Shown here piece after piece: positions 12,234 through 25,349 of a stretch of DNA of 64,000 bases. This DNA is from Melieria omissa. Taxonomy: Eukaryota; Arthropoda; Insecta; Diptera; Ulidiidae. The translations under genes and the position numbers were made by a program. How positions within the stretch are numbered: position 1 is the first letter of the stretch; each line of letters opens with the position of its first letter. The DNA is taken from positions 155,115,920-155,179,919 of the forward strand of contig OZ020267.1 of assembly GCA_963971225.1 (NCBI GenBank), given 5' to 3'. The notes beneath the pieces were generated by a model that saw only the letters and a list, made by a program, of their open reading frames with translations, had not been told where the DNA came from and made no database searches.

Positions 12234-15200
12234 ATGTCTTTGTGTAAGCTAAACAATGGCGGTAGCGGCAGTGGTACAAGTGGGATCAGCGAGGACTCGG
12301 GCAATGACACCGCCACACAAGAAGCGCTTAGTTATGTCCGCGACTTTTGCCAGCAAGCCGCCATCTACCGCAGCCGCCAGTCGTGTGGTGAGGCACTCAA
12401 TCTGCTGAACCGCAGCGCCTGCCTGCTTAGTACCGCTATTCAGCCGCAATACTTCAATCCCGCCCTGCTTGAAGTGTCGCGCTTTTTCGTAGACATGCAC
12501 GCCGTGATGGGAAGTTTGGCCATGGATGCGGACGCGTTGTGGGCATGTGTGGCACTGCTGCAGCACATAAGTCGCAATCTAAATGCGCGACGTGCCCTTG
12601 TAAACGATTACCGTTTCGTTCCACTGCTCACTTATTTACTGAAGCGCACCAATGCGCCAGAGAAGCGCCAGCGACTGCTTGCTCTGCTACAGGAGCTCAC
12701 TTACGGTATTCGTATTGGGTGGGAGGAGCCGTACGTGATAGTGCTGCTGGAGCAACTTGTGAATGTTTTGCATAGTGCATCGGCGGATGACGAAGAAGCA
12801 CAGGCGTTGATAGCACTCTCAGTGCTGGTGAATTTGTGCTACAAGAATTTCACTGTGATGTTTTTGCTGCTACGCTCGGTGAATATCTCGCAGTTCAGCC
12901 GACAGATTCAGCGGTACGGCATGCTGGCCAACAAGCTGCTGATTATTCTGTCAGAGGACACGCACACACCTGACCAGCAGGAACTGAACGTGTTTTTACG
13001 TTCTTCGTTCACGGCTGCATGCGATTGCTTGAAACAGTGGTCGGTGCCGCAGCTGCAGCACATTGTGGACTTCTTGCTGGATTCACAGTCTCACGGCGGG
13101 CTGCACCGGGCCATGCTCAGCTACAGCCACTACTGTGAGGACATTGAACGGCTCTTAGATGTGAGTACTGTATATTTCGGATGCTCTTTTCTCAATATGT
13201 GTTGAAGGATTCTTCGTCTGTGTTTCGATTTAGCAAGTGGAGATACACAGCAACTTAGATGAGGAGCTACGAAAGCAGCAGCAAATGTGTCTCAGCCTTC
13301 TATTCCGTCTTATTGAGTATGTGCTCGAGCTGAGTGTCAATTTGGAGGCAGATGGCTTGGAGAACGCCATTAGTCTGGATTCGAATGTGCCTAGAATATA
13401 TGAGTTTGTGAGTGACTGGCTAGAGTCGGATATTTGCGGTGTGGACGCAGTGCATTTGCTCAAACGGCTGATTACTATAAGTAGGCCTATATCCTTAAAT
13501 TATTTCCAGCCCTAATTGCATATTGCTTTCAGCTACAAAGGAACCCATTACTGTAAGAATCGCTCGCGATCCTTCGCTAATAGTAAAACTGATTTCGAGC
13601 TCAGAAAAGCTGGAAACCAGCGTGAGGCATCACTCCGCTATATTGCAGTTGCTACTTACACTCCTGCACCAACCGAAAACCGAAAAATTGATCCTATCGA
13701 AAATCACCGAGTCGTATTTTGACAAAGTATTGGCACCGTTGGTAGGCACCACCGCCAAGGCGAACGCTGGTGCCGCTGACTTGTCATTGGACGATCTTGA
13801 GAAGTCGACATTTTGTATCCTGCTGTTGATAAATTTCGGCAACATCGCCAAAAAAGCCTACTTTGAAAAGTGCTGCACATTGCTGCAACTGCCGCGTGTT
13901 CAGAGCGCACTGGCGCGTACTATGTTGAGTGGCAACGATGCAGCTTGCATCGCTGTTTTTCAAATCTCGCAATTCGAGCATTTTCCACAGGCGCAAGTGG
14001 CAAAGGTGTAAATGTTTTGCTTGAGACCTTCCCTTAATTAACATATTCGTCTTTTGATTTAAGGAAATTTCTAAAATATGTTACGCTGCCAAAACAGCTG
14101 CAAATGGTACAGTGGATACAAGTGGTGGTAACGATCAGTGGTGCAATCTGAACACTATATTGAAGAGTCACAAGTCGTTCGTTGGCAGGGAAGTAGAGGA
14201 GCGCTTGAATGCCTTAATTGAGGTAGTCGCCAGTGCGCAGTCCAGCAACCAGCTCAATAACATAGCCACGTCGCAAATAATTGAGCTGTTTAACTACAAG
14301 ATCGAGAAACTCAGTTGCGCAGAGAGCAACATGCAACGTCGCCTGGAAAATGCTAGTCAAGTGGTGCGTAATGTTTTGTAGAAGTTATCCATTTTAGTCA
14401 AAGACAGGTATTTATATTCTCATGGGCGTGTTATCCCAAATACTTTTCTCGTAATAATTTCTTTTTTGCGCTATGAAGATTCAGACCGAATTGATTCAAT
14501 GTTAAATTTTGTATTCGATGTAACGAGTAGATCAAAGAAATTAGTCGCTCACAATTGATTTTCTGTATTTGTTTTCCACTTAGATAACTGACTTGACACA
14601 ACGCTTTAATTTACAAAACGCAGAACTGCAAAAGTATCACATGATGAACTTTGAATTACACATTAGCCAGGAAAGGTTAGTGTATTTGTATAGTAAAATT
14701 TATTGGAATAGTTTGTGGTACCAGAGTTCATAAATTACGTTTCTTTCTAGCTTGAGAACGCAATGTGGCGACCTACAACAGCAAAAAAACAACCTAAAGC
14801 GCAATATGACTGATTTGATGAAAAAGCTTTCCGAGCAGGCGGAATCTCTACAAATTAGCGAAAAACGTTTATCAGTGAAAGTGTCGGAAGTTATAGGTAA
14901 ACTCTCAGCACTTATTTCCTTTAAAGCAGCCTATATGACTTTTTTTGTTACAGTGTTGCAAAAGGAAAACAATGAGCTAAAGGAGCTGCTGCTTTCGAAA
15001 AACAAAGAACTGGAGCAATTACAGACCAACGTCAAAGAAAACGTATAGTCTCAATAAATTGTGTGGAAAGTGCGGCAGAATGTAATGAAATATCCTTTTT
15101 TTGTTTGGTTTTAAAGGCTACACGTATTGACAAACTGAAGAAAACCATCGATGCTTATGAGCTGGACATACAGGAGAAGCTGCACAATATCGATGACAAA

Positions 15201-15413
15201 GAACGCGAGTTGTGTAGAACACAAAAAGCGCTCGACGAACAACGCGAGGCGAAAAAGAAGTCGGATGGCGTTATTGCAGTGCTAGAAGCACAGTTGCAGG
15301 AGAAGAACGAGCAAATTCGCAATTATGAATTAGAACTGAGCGAAACGGAAGAACTGCGCAAGACCATTATGAGTCTGATGGAAAGCAAAAAACCAAAACG
15401 AAAGCCGACTTAA
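12234..15413 (+). CDS. CIP2A: CIP2A-like protein (armadillo repeats plus coiled coil)
   Basis: Exons are 12234-13160, 13234-13480, 13533-14005, 14064-14363, 14584-14675, 14751-14896, 14954-15042 and 15117-15413, giving 856 residues; the human protein is 905. The N-terminal two thirds are all-helical armadillo-like repeats with the vertebrate CIP2A pattern (LQELTYGIRIGWEEP, then LSVLVNLCYKNFTV). The C-terminal third, from about residue 640, is a charged heptad coiled coil (KRNMTDLMKKLSEQAESL, KKTIDAYELDIQEKLHNID) ending in a basic KKPKRKPT tail. In vertebrates CIP2A inhibits PP2A-B56 and acts with TOPBP1 in mitosis; that function is inferred by homology only. ATG 12234 opens an acidic, low-complexity leader. 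An in-frame ATG at 12165 exists but would add a hydrophobic stretch foreign to the family. The gene is convergent with the following Tep gene. Confidence 0.8.
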
Positions 15414-15835
15414 ACCATTCTTTCAAATTTTGTTTTCTTTAGCTGTTTGAATTAGTGTCGCTAAAGCATTTATTAGTGCATTCCCTACAATTTAACAGTT
15501 GCTCATGCGATGTTAATTATGTTTTACAATGTATTTAACTTAAGGAACTAAATACACATTAGTTAACAATTTATAAATTTATCTGTAGGTTTGCAACATG
15601 TTTTCTTCGTCATATCTTGTAAAAACTCATCATTCTTACATATTTTTATATTAAAAATTGTACACGCACAGACACGACAAACATTTAGCTGCTAAATATA
15701 ATAATCCATTTTATTTACATTTGTTAAGAAAAAACACGTTTCGCACTTCAAGTATCACTGTCTGTTACTTCGATTCTGTTAAAGCTTTATGTATGAGTAA
15801 TGTGGGTTTGTTAAATTAAAATTTGACTCAGTAAG
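15414..15835. other. 3' UTRs of convergent CIP2A-like and Tep genes
   Basis: AT-rich sequence without coding potential. On the minus strand an AATAAA (15715-15710) lies about 120 bases beyond the Tep stop codon and is its likely polyadenylation signal. No canonical plus-strand signal is obvious. Confidence 0.5.
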
Positions 15836-18800
15836 CTATTGAGCGAAGAACTTCGTCAGAATAAGCACCACCGCGGGAAGAAAAAACATAGACAATGTCG
15901 ATAGGGCAAAACATAAGCACAAGTTACCACTACCACTACTGGAGTTGCCGTCGGGAAGGTGCGACTCCCGCTTCTCCGCTTTCTCACACAAAACTCCGCA
16001 GTTGGCGTCCTCGCAGATGTCGCAGATAATCGATTTTGGAGCGCGGTAGAACTGCCGTGCGCGCCGTGCTGAAATAAAGTTGTAAAGTGAGAACTGAGCG
16101 CTATCTTATATTGGTAACTGCTGTGCTGCTCTCACCATTGTCATAGTAATCGTACATGATCACAGGCACCGGCTGATGATTAGTCACCTTGACCGTCTTA
16201 TAGGCATGCAGCGTGGGGCACACCTCGCGCCTATCCAGATAGTCGAAATATATAATGACCACTGTATTTCTACGCTGAGTTTCCACTTTCTATTGAGGTA
16301 AAACGAATTGAATTGGAAATTTCAAGCACATTTAGTGACAAACTAAGCAAACAAACCTTAATTCGTTCGCTGGACTCGAGAGTGGGTAACGTGTCGGTAT
16401 CCACAACAAAACCGCTGGGTAAGTAAATCTCCATGACTGCCATGTTGGAGCGCTCAGCATCGCCTTCCACGGGCACAAAGCTGCAAGCAATCGGAATTTA
16501 ATTTAATTTATAATTAAAAATTAACCCGAAATTGGCGATTGATGGTTGTACACTCACCTCGCACAAGAGGACAGGTGCAAATAGTCAGAGTTGGAATTAC
16601 GATTTACAGTGGGGTCCAGCACGAACCTTGGCCAAGCGCTCGTTACATTCGTGTTATATTTGTACGTCACTTGTGCGTAAGTCATGCCTCGCCCAGATGC
16701 CGTTATACTTAGGTTTTTAATGGTATTAGGTAACTGAAATGTATGCCGTGTCAGAAATGGTAATGCAATTTGGCGCCATTTACGTTCTACGCACCTCGTA
16801 GTTTTGTACTACTAACGAATTCTGTGAATTCACATTCAGTTGCGTCTCTGCGCCCTGTCCGTACTGTATGCTGATTTGTACACTATTCGCCTCTGCCGAG
16901 AAGCGTTCCGCAAACGCGATTAACGCCTGCAGGCCCACCACGGTGTCTTGGGAGGCGACGAATCCGCCGATTTCGTTACGTTGTCCAGCCAGCCACTTGA
17001 GCACGGGCAACGCATCGCCAATGAGGTTGTTTTCTAGGAGCGCCAGTGCCGCATACGATGATATTTCTATGTTCACCGTACGCGTGTGGTTATACCAGGG
17101 TGAAGGGCCCTCGGCAGTAGGCGCTGTTTTGTTCCACCACTTTTTACCATCTACGTGAAGAAATTAATGAAATGTACACAGACACCTAGCGAAAAAGAAC
17201 CGGCTAAATTAGCAGCTCAACGCACCTTCATTCACGGCCATGGCGTCAAGTCTTTGGAGAAAAGCGCCTCTGGAGTTGTGGTTGGCACGCGAAAGCACAT
17301 AAGTGCCAATAGCCATGGCGTGCAAAGCTTCTGAGCTATCTAAACTGCGCGTAATAAAATCTAATGCTTTGTTTATGTGGTTTTTGTATTCCGGATATTG
17401 TTTCTGCAATTGAAACGAATACATCTCAGCAATATTAATGAGCTTCCGGAAAATGTTTTCCTTGAACTCACCGAATTTTCTAGCAGAGCCAAAGTCACAA
17501 ACGCTGTCAGACTTATGCCATCATCGTCAAAATGCTCGAATGTGTCCCCTCTTTCTTCGAAGCCACCACTGCCGACTTGCATGCTTCCCAAGTATTCCAA
17601 AGCCTTGCGCACAACGTTCTCGTCAATGTCCACGTACTGAGATGCGTGGCGGAAAGCACGTGCCACGTAAGCTGTCAACCAAGTGGAACTATTCTTCTCC
17701 GAGATACCGAATGCGCTGAAGGCACCATTCAAGTGGCGATAGTACAGCATACTTTGGTACCCAAGTTCCAGCTGCCGCTTGGCGCGATCTTCTATAGGTG
17801 GTGTCAGTAAGTGAAGGCGCTGAAATTCAATGTGCTATGTGTAGTACTCTGCTTTGGTTGCTGGCTGTTGGAATGTGCATACCTCCAAATATTTAAGCAC
17901 CATGGCACTGGGTAAAAAGCTGACCATAGTTTGCTCACCACAACCCGTCGGCAAATGTATCAAACGCTCCATGTTGCCAATAATACTGCCGACCACATCG
18001 CCCACCACCGTCACCTCAATTTTTGCCGAATCAGGGATGGAGTTCCGCGGTATTGTGATGGTAATGTTCTCTTTGACTGCTTGACTTGAGCCAAGCTCGA
18101 AGAGGAATCCATGATTGACGATTTCGGTAGCGCCGGGTTGCTCCACAAGCAATGTAGTCTCGACAGTATCGCCGCCCGATTGTGCACTGGCCACTGCCTT
18201 CACAGCTATGGGACCGATTCGCTTTGGCTTCACGATGAAAGACAACGACTTGACCGATTTGGCGAGCACACGGATCGTACGTCGACTGTACAATTCGATC
18301 TCTTTATTGGAAAGGAACCAAATTATAAATGCATAATTAGTGCGACAAAACGACATACATCTGTTCATAAGATACTTACTTGGTGCTGGTTCAACTCTGC
18401 TATCTATCCGAGGAAAGTCAAAATCTTGTGCAGTATTATAAAACGTTACGTCCACGTCGAGGTCATTATCCTTGTTGTTGGTAACAATGAAGGGCAAGGC
18501 AATAATTTCACCTGAAATTATTGATAAGTGACAAAGGTTAAATAAATGGGTTGCGAATGCGTTCTTTGAATACCTACCCCTCTTGATTGAATATGGTACT
18601 TCAGTAGTTATATAAAAGTCCTTGTAGGATTGCAACGTTTTCGGCGGACTTATAAGCCCCAGACCAGTGACAGGGTCCAACGAAAAAGCGGAGAGCACCC
18701 ATGAGGTCGTTGCGCTGGGTATACGACGGTGAATGGTTGTGCGACCATCACCACCGGACGATATGTTGAGAAATAGCCAAGTGTCGGCAGGATCATGCAT

Positions 18801-21800
18801 TAGATGTATTCGCGGATTATGCCAGAATGGTTTCGGTGTGTACGAAAATGCATAGCGACCCTTGCCGGGTGCTAAGGTGTTCACTTCAAAAGTATGTGCC
18901 GGCCCAATATCAGTTTTGCGTATTGTCGTTAACTTGTTATCTTCGTCCTCGTATGGCACGTCGCGCAAAAGGTTTGGTGTGGTCTCAGGCTCTGCAAGAA
19001 GTCCGTTCAATCAAGCAAAATCAAATAAAAATGAAATGCTCATTTCGATGATAAACACACCCATTTCGATGACAAAGTCTGCATTTGACATAGTTACGAC
19101 GCCAGATTCTTTTCCCGGAGATCCTAGTTGGGTATTTATATCATGTAGTTCATAGGCATTGAGGGCATCCATCAACATGTCATAAGATAGGTCATTGCCT
19201 GCAAAGAGCCATTATTCAAAGAATTTTGTCAATGTTTGATCATATCTGTGTTTGTTAAACTCTTCGCACCCCCTCTAATGTTAGCCGCCTTTTGATCCAC
19301 CAACATTAGACCCACATAGGAGTACGGCTTCGTGCTGAGCGTCACGTCAATATCCTGACCGGGCGGGGCTTTGATGGGTGCATCAATTTGCACCTAGAGA
19401 CAATCATAGAATTCACGTTAAGACACAGTACACAGTTGGCCGTTGGAATTGTGTACATACCGTGTTGAGCAAAGTCTGTTCGATTTGTAGGACTTGCTCG
19501 TCGTAAACGAATTCGCCATTCACAACCATGTACAAAAGCAACTTGGCGCGCGGCATCATCGCAAAAGTCGCCAAGAACTTGAAAGTGTGGTAACTGCTGT
19601 CAGCGACCTATACATTTGCAAATCGCAAAACACACCTATTTGTTATTACATATATACAGCATGTATGCATGTTCGTGAACTAGGCTCTACCTCAACGGAT
19701 CGTGACAATATAATGTCGCCACGGCCAACAACCTGATATACAAAGTACTTCATTGGCTCACTGGATCGCACCGCAACTGTGACGTCTTGATTAATCATCG
19801 GCCTGCAGAGAGTCCAAACAGAACAGAAGGTTGAAAATCACAGATTCATCTGGAAGGATTCATCATATGCAACGTACTTGTCATTGAGTATTTGGGCGGT
19901 GATGAAGTTCGTGGTGTGCAAATGTTTTCGCGGGATCTTTCCAATGTCCGTGATGATGCCAACGTAATCTACCTTCAATTCAATTGCAGTCAATAACTTG
20001 TTCATGGAAACAATTCACGCCGCACTTATGTTCACTCTTACTTACGATAACGGAATGGTACTCGTCCTTATCGCTGACAGGGACAGTGAAATTCATTTTT
20101 ACCTCTCCGTTTGAACTAAGGCTGTAAACTGTCTTGTTGTATATTTCTCGACTGCCGTAAACATCGGTCAAATAGGCAGTTATTTCTGGCGGAAAGTTTC
20201 TCAACTGAGCGTCATCATTGCGTGCCAGCTTTGCCTGTTTGGGAATCACCGCTATAGCTGAAACTCGACTAATCGCAACCACAACCACTCACCGTCACTT
20301 CGAATGGCACACCGGGAATGTAGTAGCTTGGAATTTTAGTTGCCTCCACTCGGTATGCATCCAGATGCACCGTTATGACCATGGAGAAGTTTTGCACTGA
20401 ACCAGTCGATTTCTCCTCAACGAGCGCATCCAGCAAATACTCGCGCTCGTAGTCCTCCTTCAACTTGAGCTCATCTCTGATGTCGAACTGAAAGTAGGCG
20501 TTTCCGTTGATGGGAACTACTTTGCGCGTAATCAAATCGTTGACGAACGGCTGCAGCGAGCCGAAAAACGTTGGATAAATGGATAGTGTGGCCTCGCCTT
20601 TGATGGGTTTGCCGAAAGCATAACTGAAACGGACCAGAGATGGGACCACAAATTTTTGACTGGCTAGCAGTGGCTGAGCAGGTTACTTACTGCGCGTTCA
20701 CAGTCGCCTTAATAATGCCATCCTTATAAATGGCGTGCTTTGGAGTCTCGATGTCGACAACGAATTTCGGTAGAATGTATTCGACAACTTCGAAAGTTCG
20801 CTTGTGTTGCTCCTCCATGACTTCGATATTAACCGACCATTCGCCCATTTTGGGATAGCTGGATAGCTGCAGTTCATTGGCGTAGACGGCGTTCGTGAAT
20901 CGGATATCTCGATAGTTTTTAATTATGTTATTGCCAGAGTCTCGAATCTCTAAATGCACGCGACCATAATTTCTGGCAGGCTTCAAGTTCGCATCTAGCA
21001 GTAGGACTCTGTACCGAACCGTGTTACCCGGGCGGTATATAGCCTTGTCGGTCTGTAGAAGCACAGTGAACTGTTTAGTGCTAAAATTGAGTTGGGTTTC
21101 GTTAGTGAAAATTATGCCTGAGAGTCCTTCGGCAGTCAGGTTGTAACGATCTGGTTTAAGCATTGGTATCTGTAAATGAGTACTGCAGAACGTCATTTGT
21201 GACAGGTGAAAACGTTTGGAGCGCTTACCTCAAAGTGTACCAATTCCGATGAGTAAGGTCGTACCTCGACAATCTTAAAGTCAGAGTAAGCGGATCCTAA
21301 GATGCCCACTTTAATTTTGGCCTGTTCCGCCGATTTATGTACACTAACTGCAACATGAAACTGCGTATTGGGGCGTAACGTATTTGGAGCAATTATGGAG
21401 TACGAGCTGAAGAAGTCAGACAATTATTAATAGAATAAGAACCAAAAGAAAGCTACAACTAAAGGCATGCGTTGAGATTTCGTCGCAGAATTTGAACTCT
21501 TATAACTGAAGAAGACTACGAGGGGAAGAAATTCGCATTGTGGAAATTAATGCCAAGTAATGATTTCAGTATAGTTTTGCAAAAATGTGTATGGGGAGAG
21601 ACAACTTGTAATCAAAACGTGCTAAAACCAGTCGTGTGAGAGCGAACGGGTTGCAAACAATAACTAAGGAAAATATTAGCGGATTTTTGATGCGTGGTGT
21701 AGTAGGATTAAAACTGTAAGTAGGTAGGTTGTGTTTTTTACATCCAGTTGTACCGGCAGAATACATACATACATGTAAGTAGGTGCAAATTGAACTTTAA

Positions 21801-23697
21801 ACTATATAACTTTAATCTATATACATCTTATATATATAAAAGAAAGTGGCAGTATGTGTGTAAGGCTTTCACGCTCAAACGGAACGGCCGATTTTCATGG
21901 GGTTTATTTTGTTGTTATTTTGTTGTCGATACAATCGAGTCAGTTCAGGTTCGTGCAAAAAGAAAATTCCGGAAAATCTATTGGAAAAGTCGGAAAATCT
22001 CTGTAATTTTTGACCGTGAATTCTGAAAATTTTCAGACGATAACTTTGGAACCACAAGTCACGCATCAATCAAATTCACTACGAACTTACTATTTAGTCT
22101 TGTCCTTCGACAGAGCGATTGGGGCGCGTATTGAACAAGGGGCGTGGAACGTCCCATACAATGTTTGTTTGTTGGTCGCACGACTCTAAAACTCAGAAAC
22201 TAGACGCTCACGCTAAATCTTTTTTAAGATGTAAACTAATTCGATACGTGTTTTTATTTTTTCGATATTAAAAATCTGTATGAAGAAACTATAAAAATAT
22301 ATGAATAAATTGGTCTTTTGATTTCAAGTTTGGTACTCCATATCTAAAATAATTCGACACGTGTTTTTCAATTTTTTTAAAATCAAAATTTAAAAAAATT
22401 TTTCAAATTTTAAAATCAGATACGATTTTATTTTGAGAAACTTTAAAAACATATTATTTAAGGGGCCTTTTACTTTTAAATTGGCTAAAACACTTGAGAG
22501 AAAGAGAAAAGAAACTTGAATTATTGGCGCCATTCTGAACATTTTGTTATCCAAGACAAAATTAAGGCTCAATCCCCTCTGCACTGAAATTTTCAAGGAA
22601 GACTTGCTGAAAACTGTTGTGTTGCACAGATTAGGGTTAATGAACGGCTCTAGTTTTCTGCTCACATAAGCCCTGTGAGTTGATCGATGATTTGTGGAAT
22701 CGCCATCCAAATTGAGTGTCGATTCGAGTTTCAAAGACTTTACCGGAAAATTGCAATCGAAATTTTTCTCAAAGCTGCTAACACACACACACACTTGGGC
22801 CAGTTGGTAGACGCGAACGACAAGAGCAGTATTTCCTTTTAAGCACAAACTCAATGACTTGATTGCTGTTGAAAAAATGTCGTAGGTGTTTCGCCTTCAT
22901 TCATGTGGTTTAAATTCCACATTATCTTGAAATAGCCACATTCAATAAACTTCGCAACACAAGAAATTGCGGTTTACAAAACGTGAACTGTTTAGTGCTC
23001 AGGTTGGCGAATGGATTTCCGAGCACAATGTTTTGATCGAACTTAATAGTCGTCCATAGTTCACACATAAAAAGTGAATGCAAACTTCACTGTCAGCCTG
23101 TACAAAAGTATTTGATCCTCAATATTTTGTTTGTTTTATTTTACATACTCGTATGTAACTTTGCCATGCGTTTTTATTTTGGTCTAACCGAGTCTGCAGG
23201 TTCCGGCCTTCAGCTAGCGACGCTAATTAGCTAACTAGAGTGGTGTGCGTGTTATTATGCACAATCACTGTGCTTCGTGTTCTGAAAAGGAATTCAGGGT
23301 AATGCGTTAAGGACGCAAAAAGGCCCACAAAGTGCTACTACGAAAGCGAAACTGCTGCAGGTGTTGAATTCGATCGTTACGCATGAGATCATTAACACCG
23401 AAACGAGAGAACTCCACCAGAGCAGCATGACTCATTGCGACAGAACCGCTGGTGACTGACTGATTGACACATTCCCGGAATCGCAGAGGTCTGTGTAATT
23501 TCTTTGGTGCCATCAGCAGGCAGTTGGGTCTGGGGACCAGGAGCGACAATCGAGTTTTTCGGAATTAATTTCGCCGTTGCAAATTCCACAATTCCATTGT
23601 ATACTAACCCCTGGGCAGCTCTCGGCGGCACCCATTGCAGTAGTTGGAGCAGCACGAAGAGCACAGCGGCGCTGACGTCACGGCGGTAAAGAAGCAT
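15836..23697 (-). CDS. Thioester-containing protein (TEP, alpha-2-macroglobulin family), 20 exons
   Basis: Exons in order: 23697-23609, 21406-21229, 21169-20691, 20623-20313, 20257-20046, 19972-19878, 19802-19691, 19607-19461, 19393-19270, 19198-19061, 18991-18578, 18511-18380, 18301-17883, 17819-17472, 17403-17226, 17150-16795, 16733-16558, 16480-16357, 16289-16136, 16068-15836, for 1472 residues. It has a signal peptide (about residues 1-31), macroglobulin domains (LLQTDKAIYRPG), a bait-like region (exons 19198-18578, single version), an intact thioester GCGEQ (bases 17945-17931), an alpha-helical TED (WLTAYVARAF) and a C-terminal cysteine cluster. The terminus is a Ser/Gly-rich spacer followed by about 25 hydrophobic residues, suggesting a GPI anchor or membrane tail. 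Insect TEPs are haemolymph or surface complement-like opsonins. The junction 20312-20258 is uncertain. Two introns (18379-18302 and 18577-18512) are open in frame. Confidence 0.85.
21407..23608 (-). other. First intron of the minus-strand Tep gene
   Basis: A 2.2-kb intron separating the signal-peptide exon from the first macroglobulin exon. It is AT-rich. Around 21815-22200 there is a stretch starting TCTATATACATCTTATATA that resembles, from memory, dispersed Helitron-like sequences of insects, but the ends cannot be defined. A short imperfect direct repeat built on A-C-GTGTTTTT lies near 22240-22380. A CA-repeat lies at about 22787-22797. Confidence 0.35.
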
Positions 23698-25349
23698 TTC
23701 GTTTTCAGCCGCTGTTTTGGACAAGAGCGTATTCGCTTGCCCCTTTGCGCTGTTGTTGCGTTGTTGGCTGTTGGCTGTTGGCTGTTTGTAGTTTGCACTG
23801 CGATTGCGTCGCTGCACTGCGAGTAGGTTGTCAAATTTTGGAGCTTGCGTTTGGGTTTGCGTTCACAAATCACTGAAACGATTGGAGTGCATATCGAAAG
23901 AAAACTGAGCTCTCACACGACCACGATATACATAAAACCGTATGTATGTCATGCAATTATGGGCGGCGTTTGTGTATTTCCGTTGCTGACTTGCACTGCA
24001 CTTTGCCTCACTTTCGCATCTTGGTCCAGCCAAGTGTGGTAACGATTACTGCCCACTCGGGTTCTCGCCAAAGTTGCACTGTGTGGTTTTGCACTACCGA
24101 AGCGTTCGTCGTGAGTGTTAAGCGCTTGCGTTCCGGTTTCAAACTGATGCTGGCCAAGTTAATCCCCAACACTCAAGCTGAATACAAAGAGGCCACCATT
24201 GAAAGCACTATCGAAACTTGACTTGGCGCTAGCTTTCCGAAAGCTCGGCGGATCTCATATTTGTGCTTACTAAACGTTTCTCAGTTTGAACGTACAATAA
24301 AGTAAGTAAATCAGGGCGAGCCAGACAAACTAATTTTAAACTCAGCTCGACGATCGAAGCTTATTGAGACCTATTGCAATTGGTCAGGTGTTTGCCAGCG
24401 ACGTAACATAAATGATGTCAACGATTCATGTATTCAAATTTCACATGTGGAAATGCTTCAAAAATAGTTTTTGAAAACAATTTTAATTCTTTCAGTAGTA
24501 CTTTTAATTATCTCTCTATTGGTGAGTTTTCATTCAATGCAATGTTGTAAAGTTACACGTACAAGAACTGTGATGGCCTTCAAAAAGTCGTTCGAATAAA
24601 TCATGAAGCAATGTTGTCGCAAGTTCTCGGTATTGCTTTCGAGTTCTATAGAAAGGGGGATGGCTTTTCGTACATCCCAATGCCATCTGAAACCATATTT
24701 TGGACCAGCAATTTTTATTTTTGAGGGGTTTTCAACCCCAAAACCCTTCTTCGTGCGCCACCGAAAGCCACCGTTAAGCCCTTTATATATTCGCTTTTAG
24801 ATGAGGTTTGGTCCATTCGACTGTAATGCATATTGAGACAAATAGCACATCGATTGACAAATACGATTTTATAAAACTTAAATTTCATACCAGTGCTAAA
24901 CAGCACAGACGTAGGGTGCGCCCTACACAACACAAAAGCCCAACACAGCGCAATCGATCCCGTCGAACATATCCATCCTAAACAAAGAAACTCATCGGCT
25001 CAGAGACAACAAGAGTCATAACGGAGAAAATAAAAAACGACGTGAGAAACAATGGAGCTACAAACAGCAGTGAGGCGACGACTTGTAGCCAAACAAAACT
25101 CAACATCGCATCGTAGAGCAGCTCATTCGCAGCACAACTGCCGTTGTGATCAGTCGGTTTACTATTCGTGACGTTAAAAAAGTAAACGAAAGGTTCTCAA
25201 GCGACGCGGACGAAGGCACCGGGGAGTAACGCTAATTGATCACGTACTTAGAAGTTCGATTAGGTCGTGAGTGAATTAAAGTTTTAGCAGTATTTTTGTT
25301 TTCGCGCGAGCGATTGAACATTTTCTCGCAGGAGAAGAAAACGCGGGAA
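23698..25349. promoter_or_regulatory. Divergent promoter region shared by the two Tep genes
   Basis: The two Tep genes are transcribed away from each other from this 1.65-kb interval, so it holds both promoters and 5' UTRs. An initiator-like TCAGT lies at 25150-25154 on the plus strand. No TATA box or exact kappaB site was found here; the nearest perfect kappaB palindrome is inside intron 1 of the plus-strand gene (26389-26398). Confidence 0.5.
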
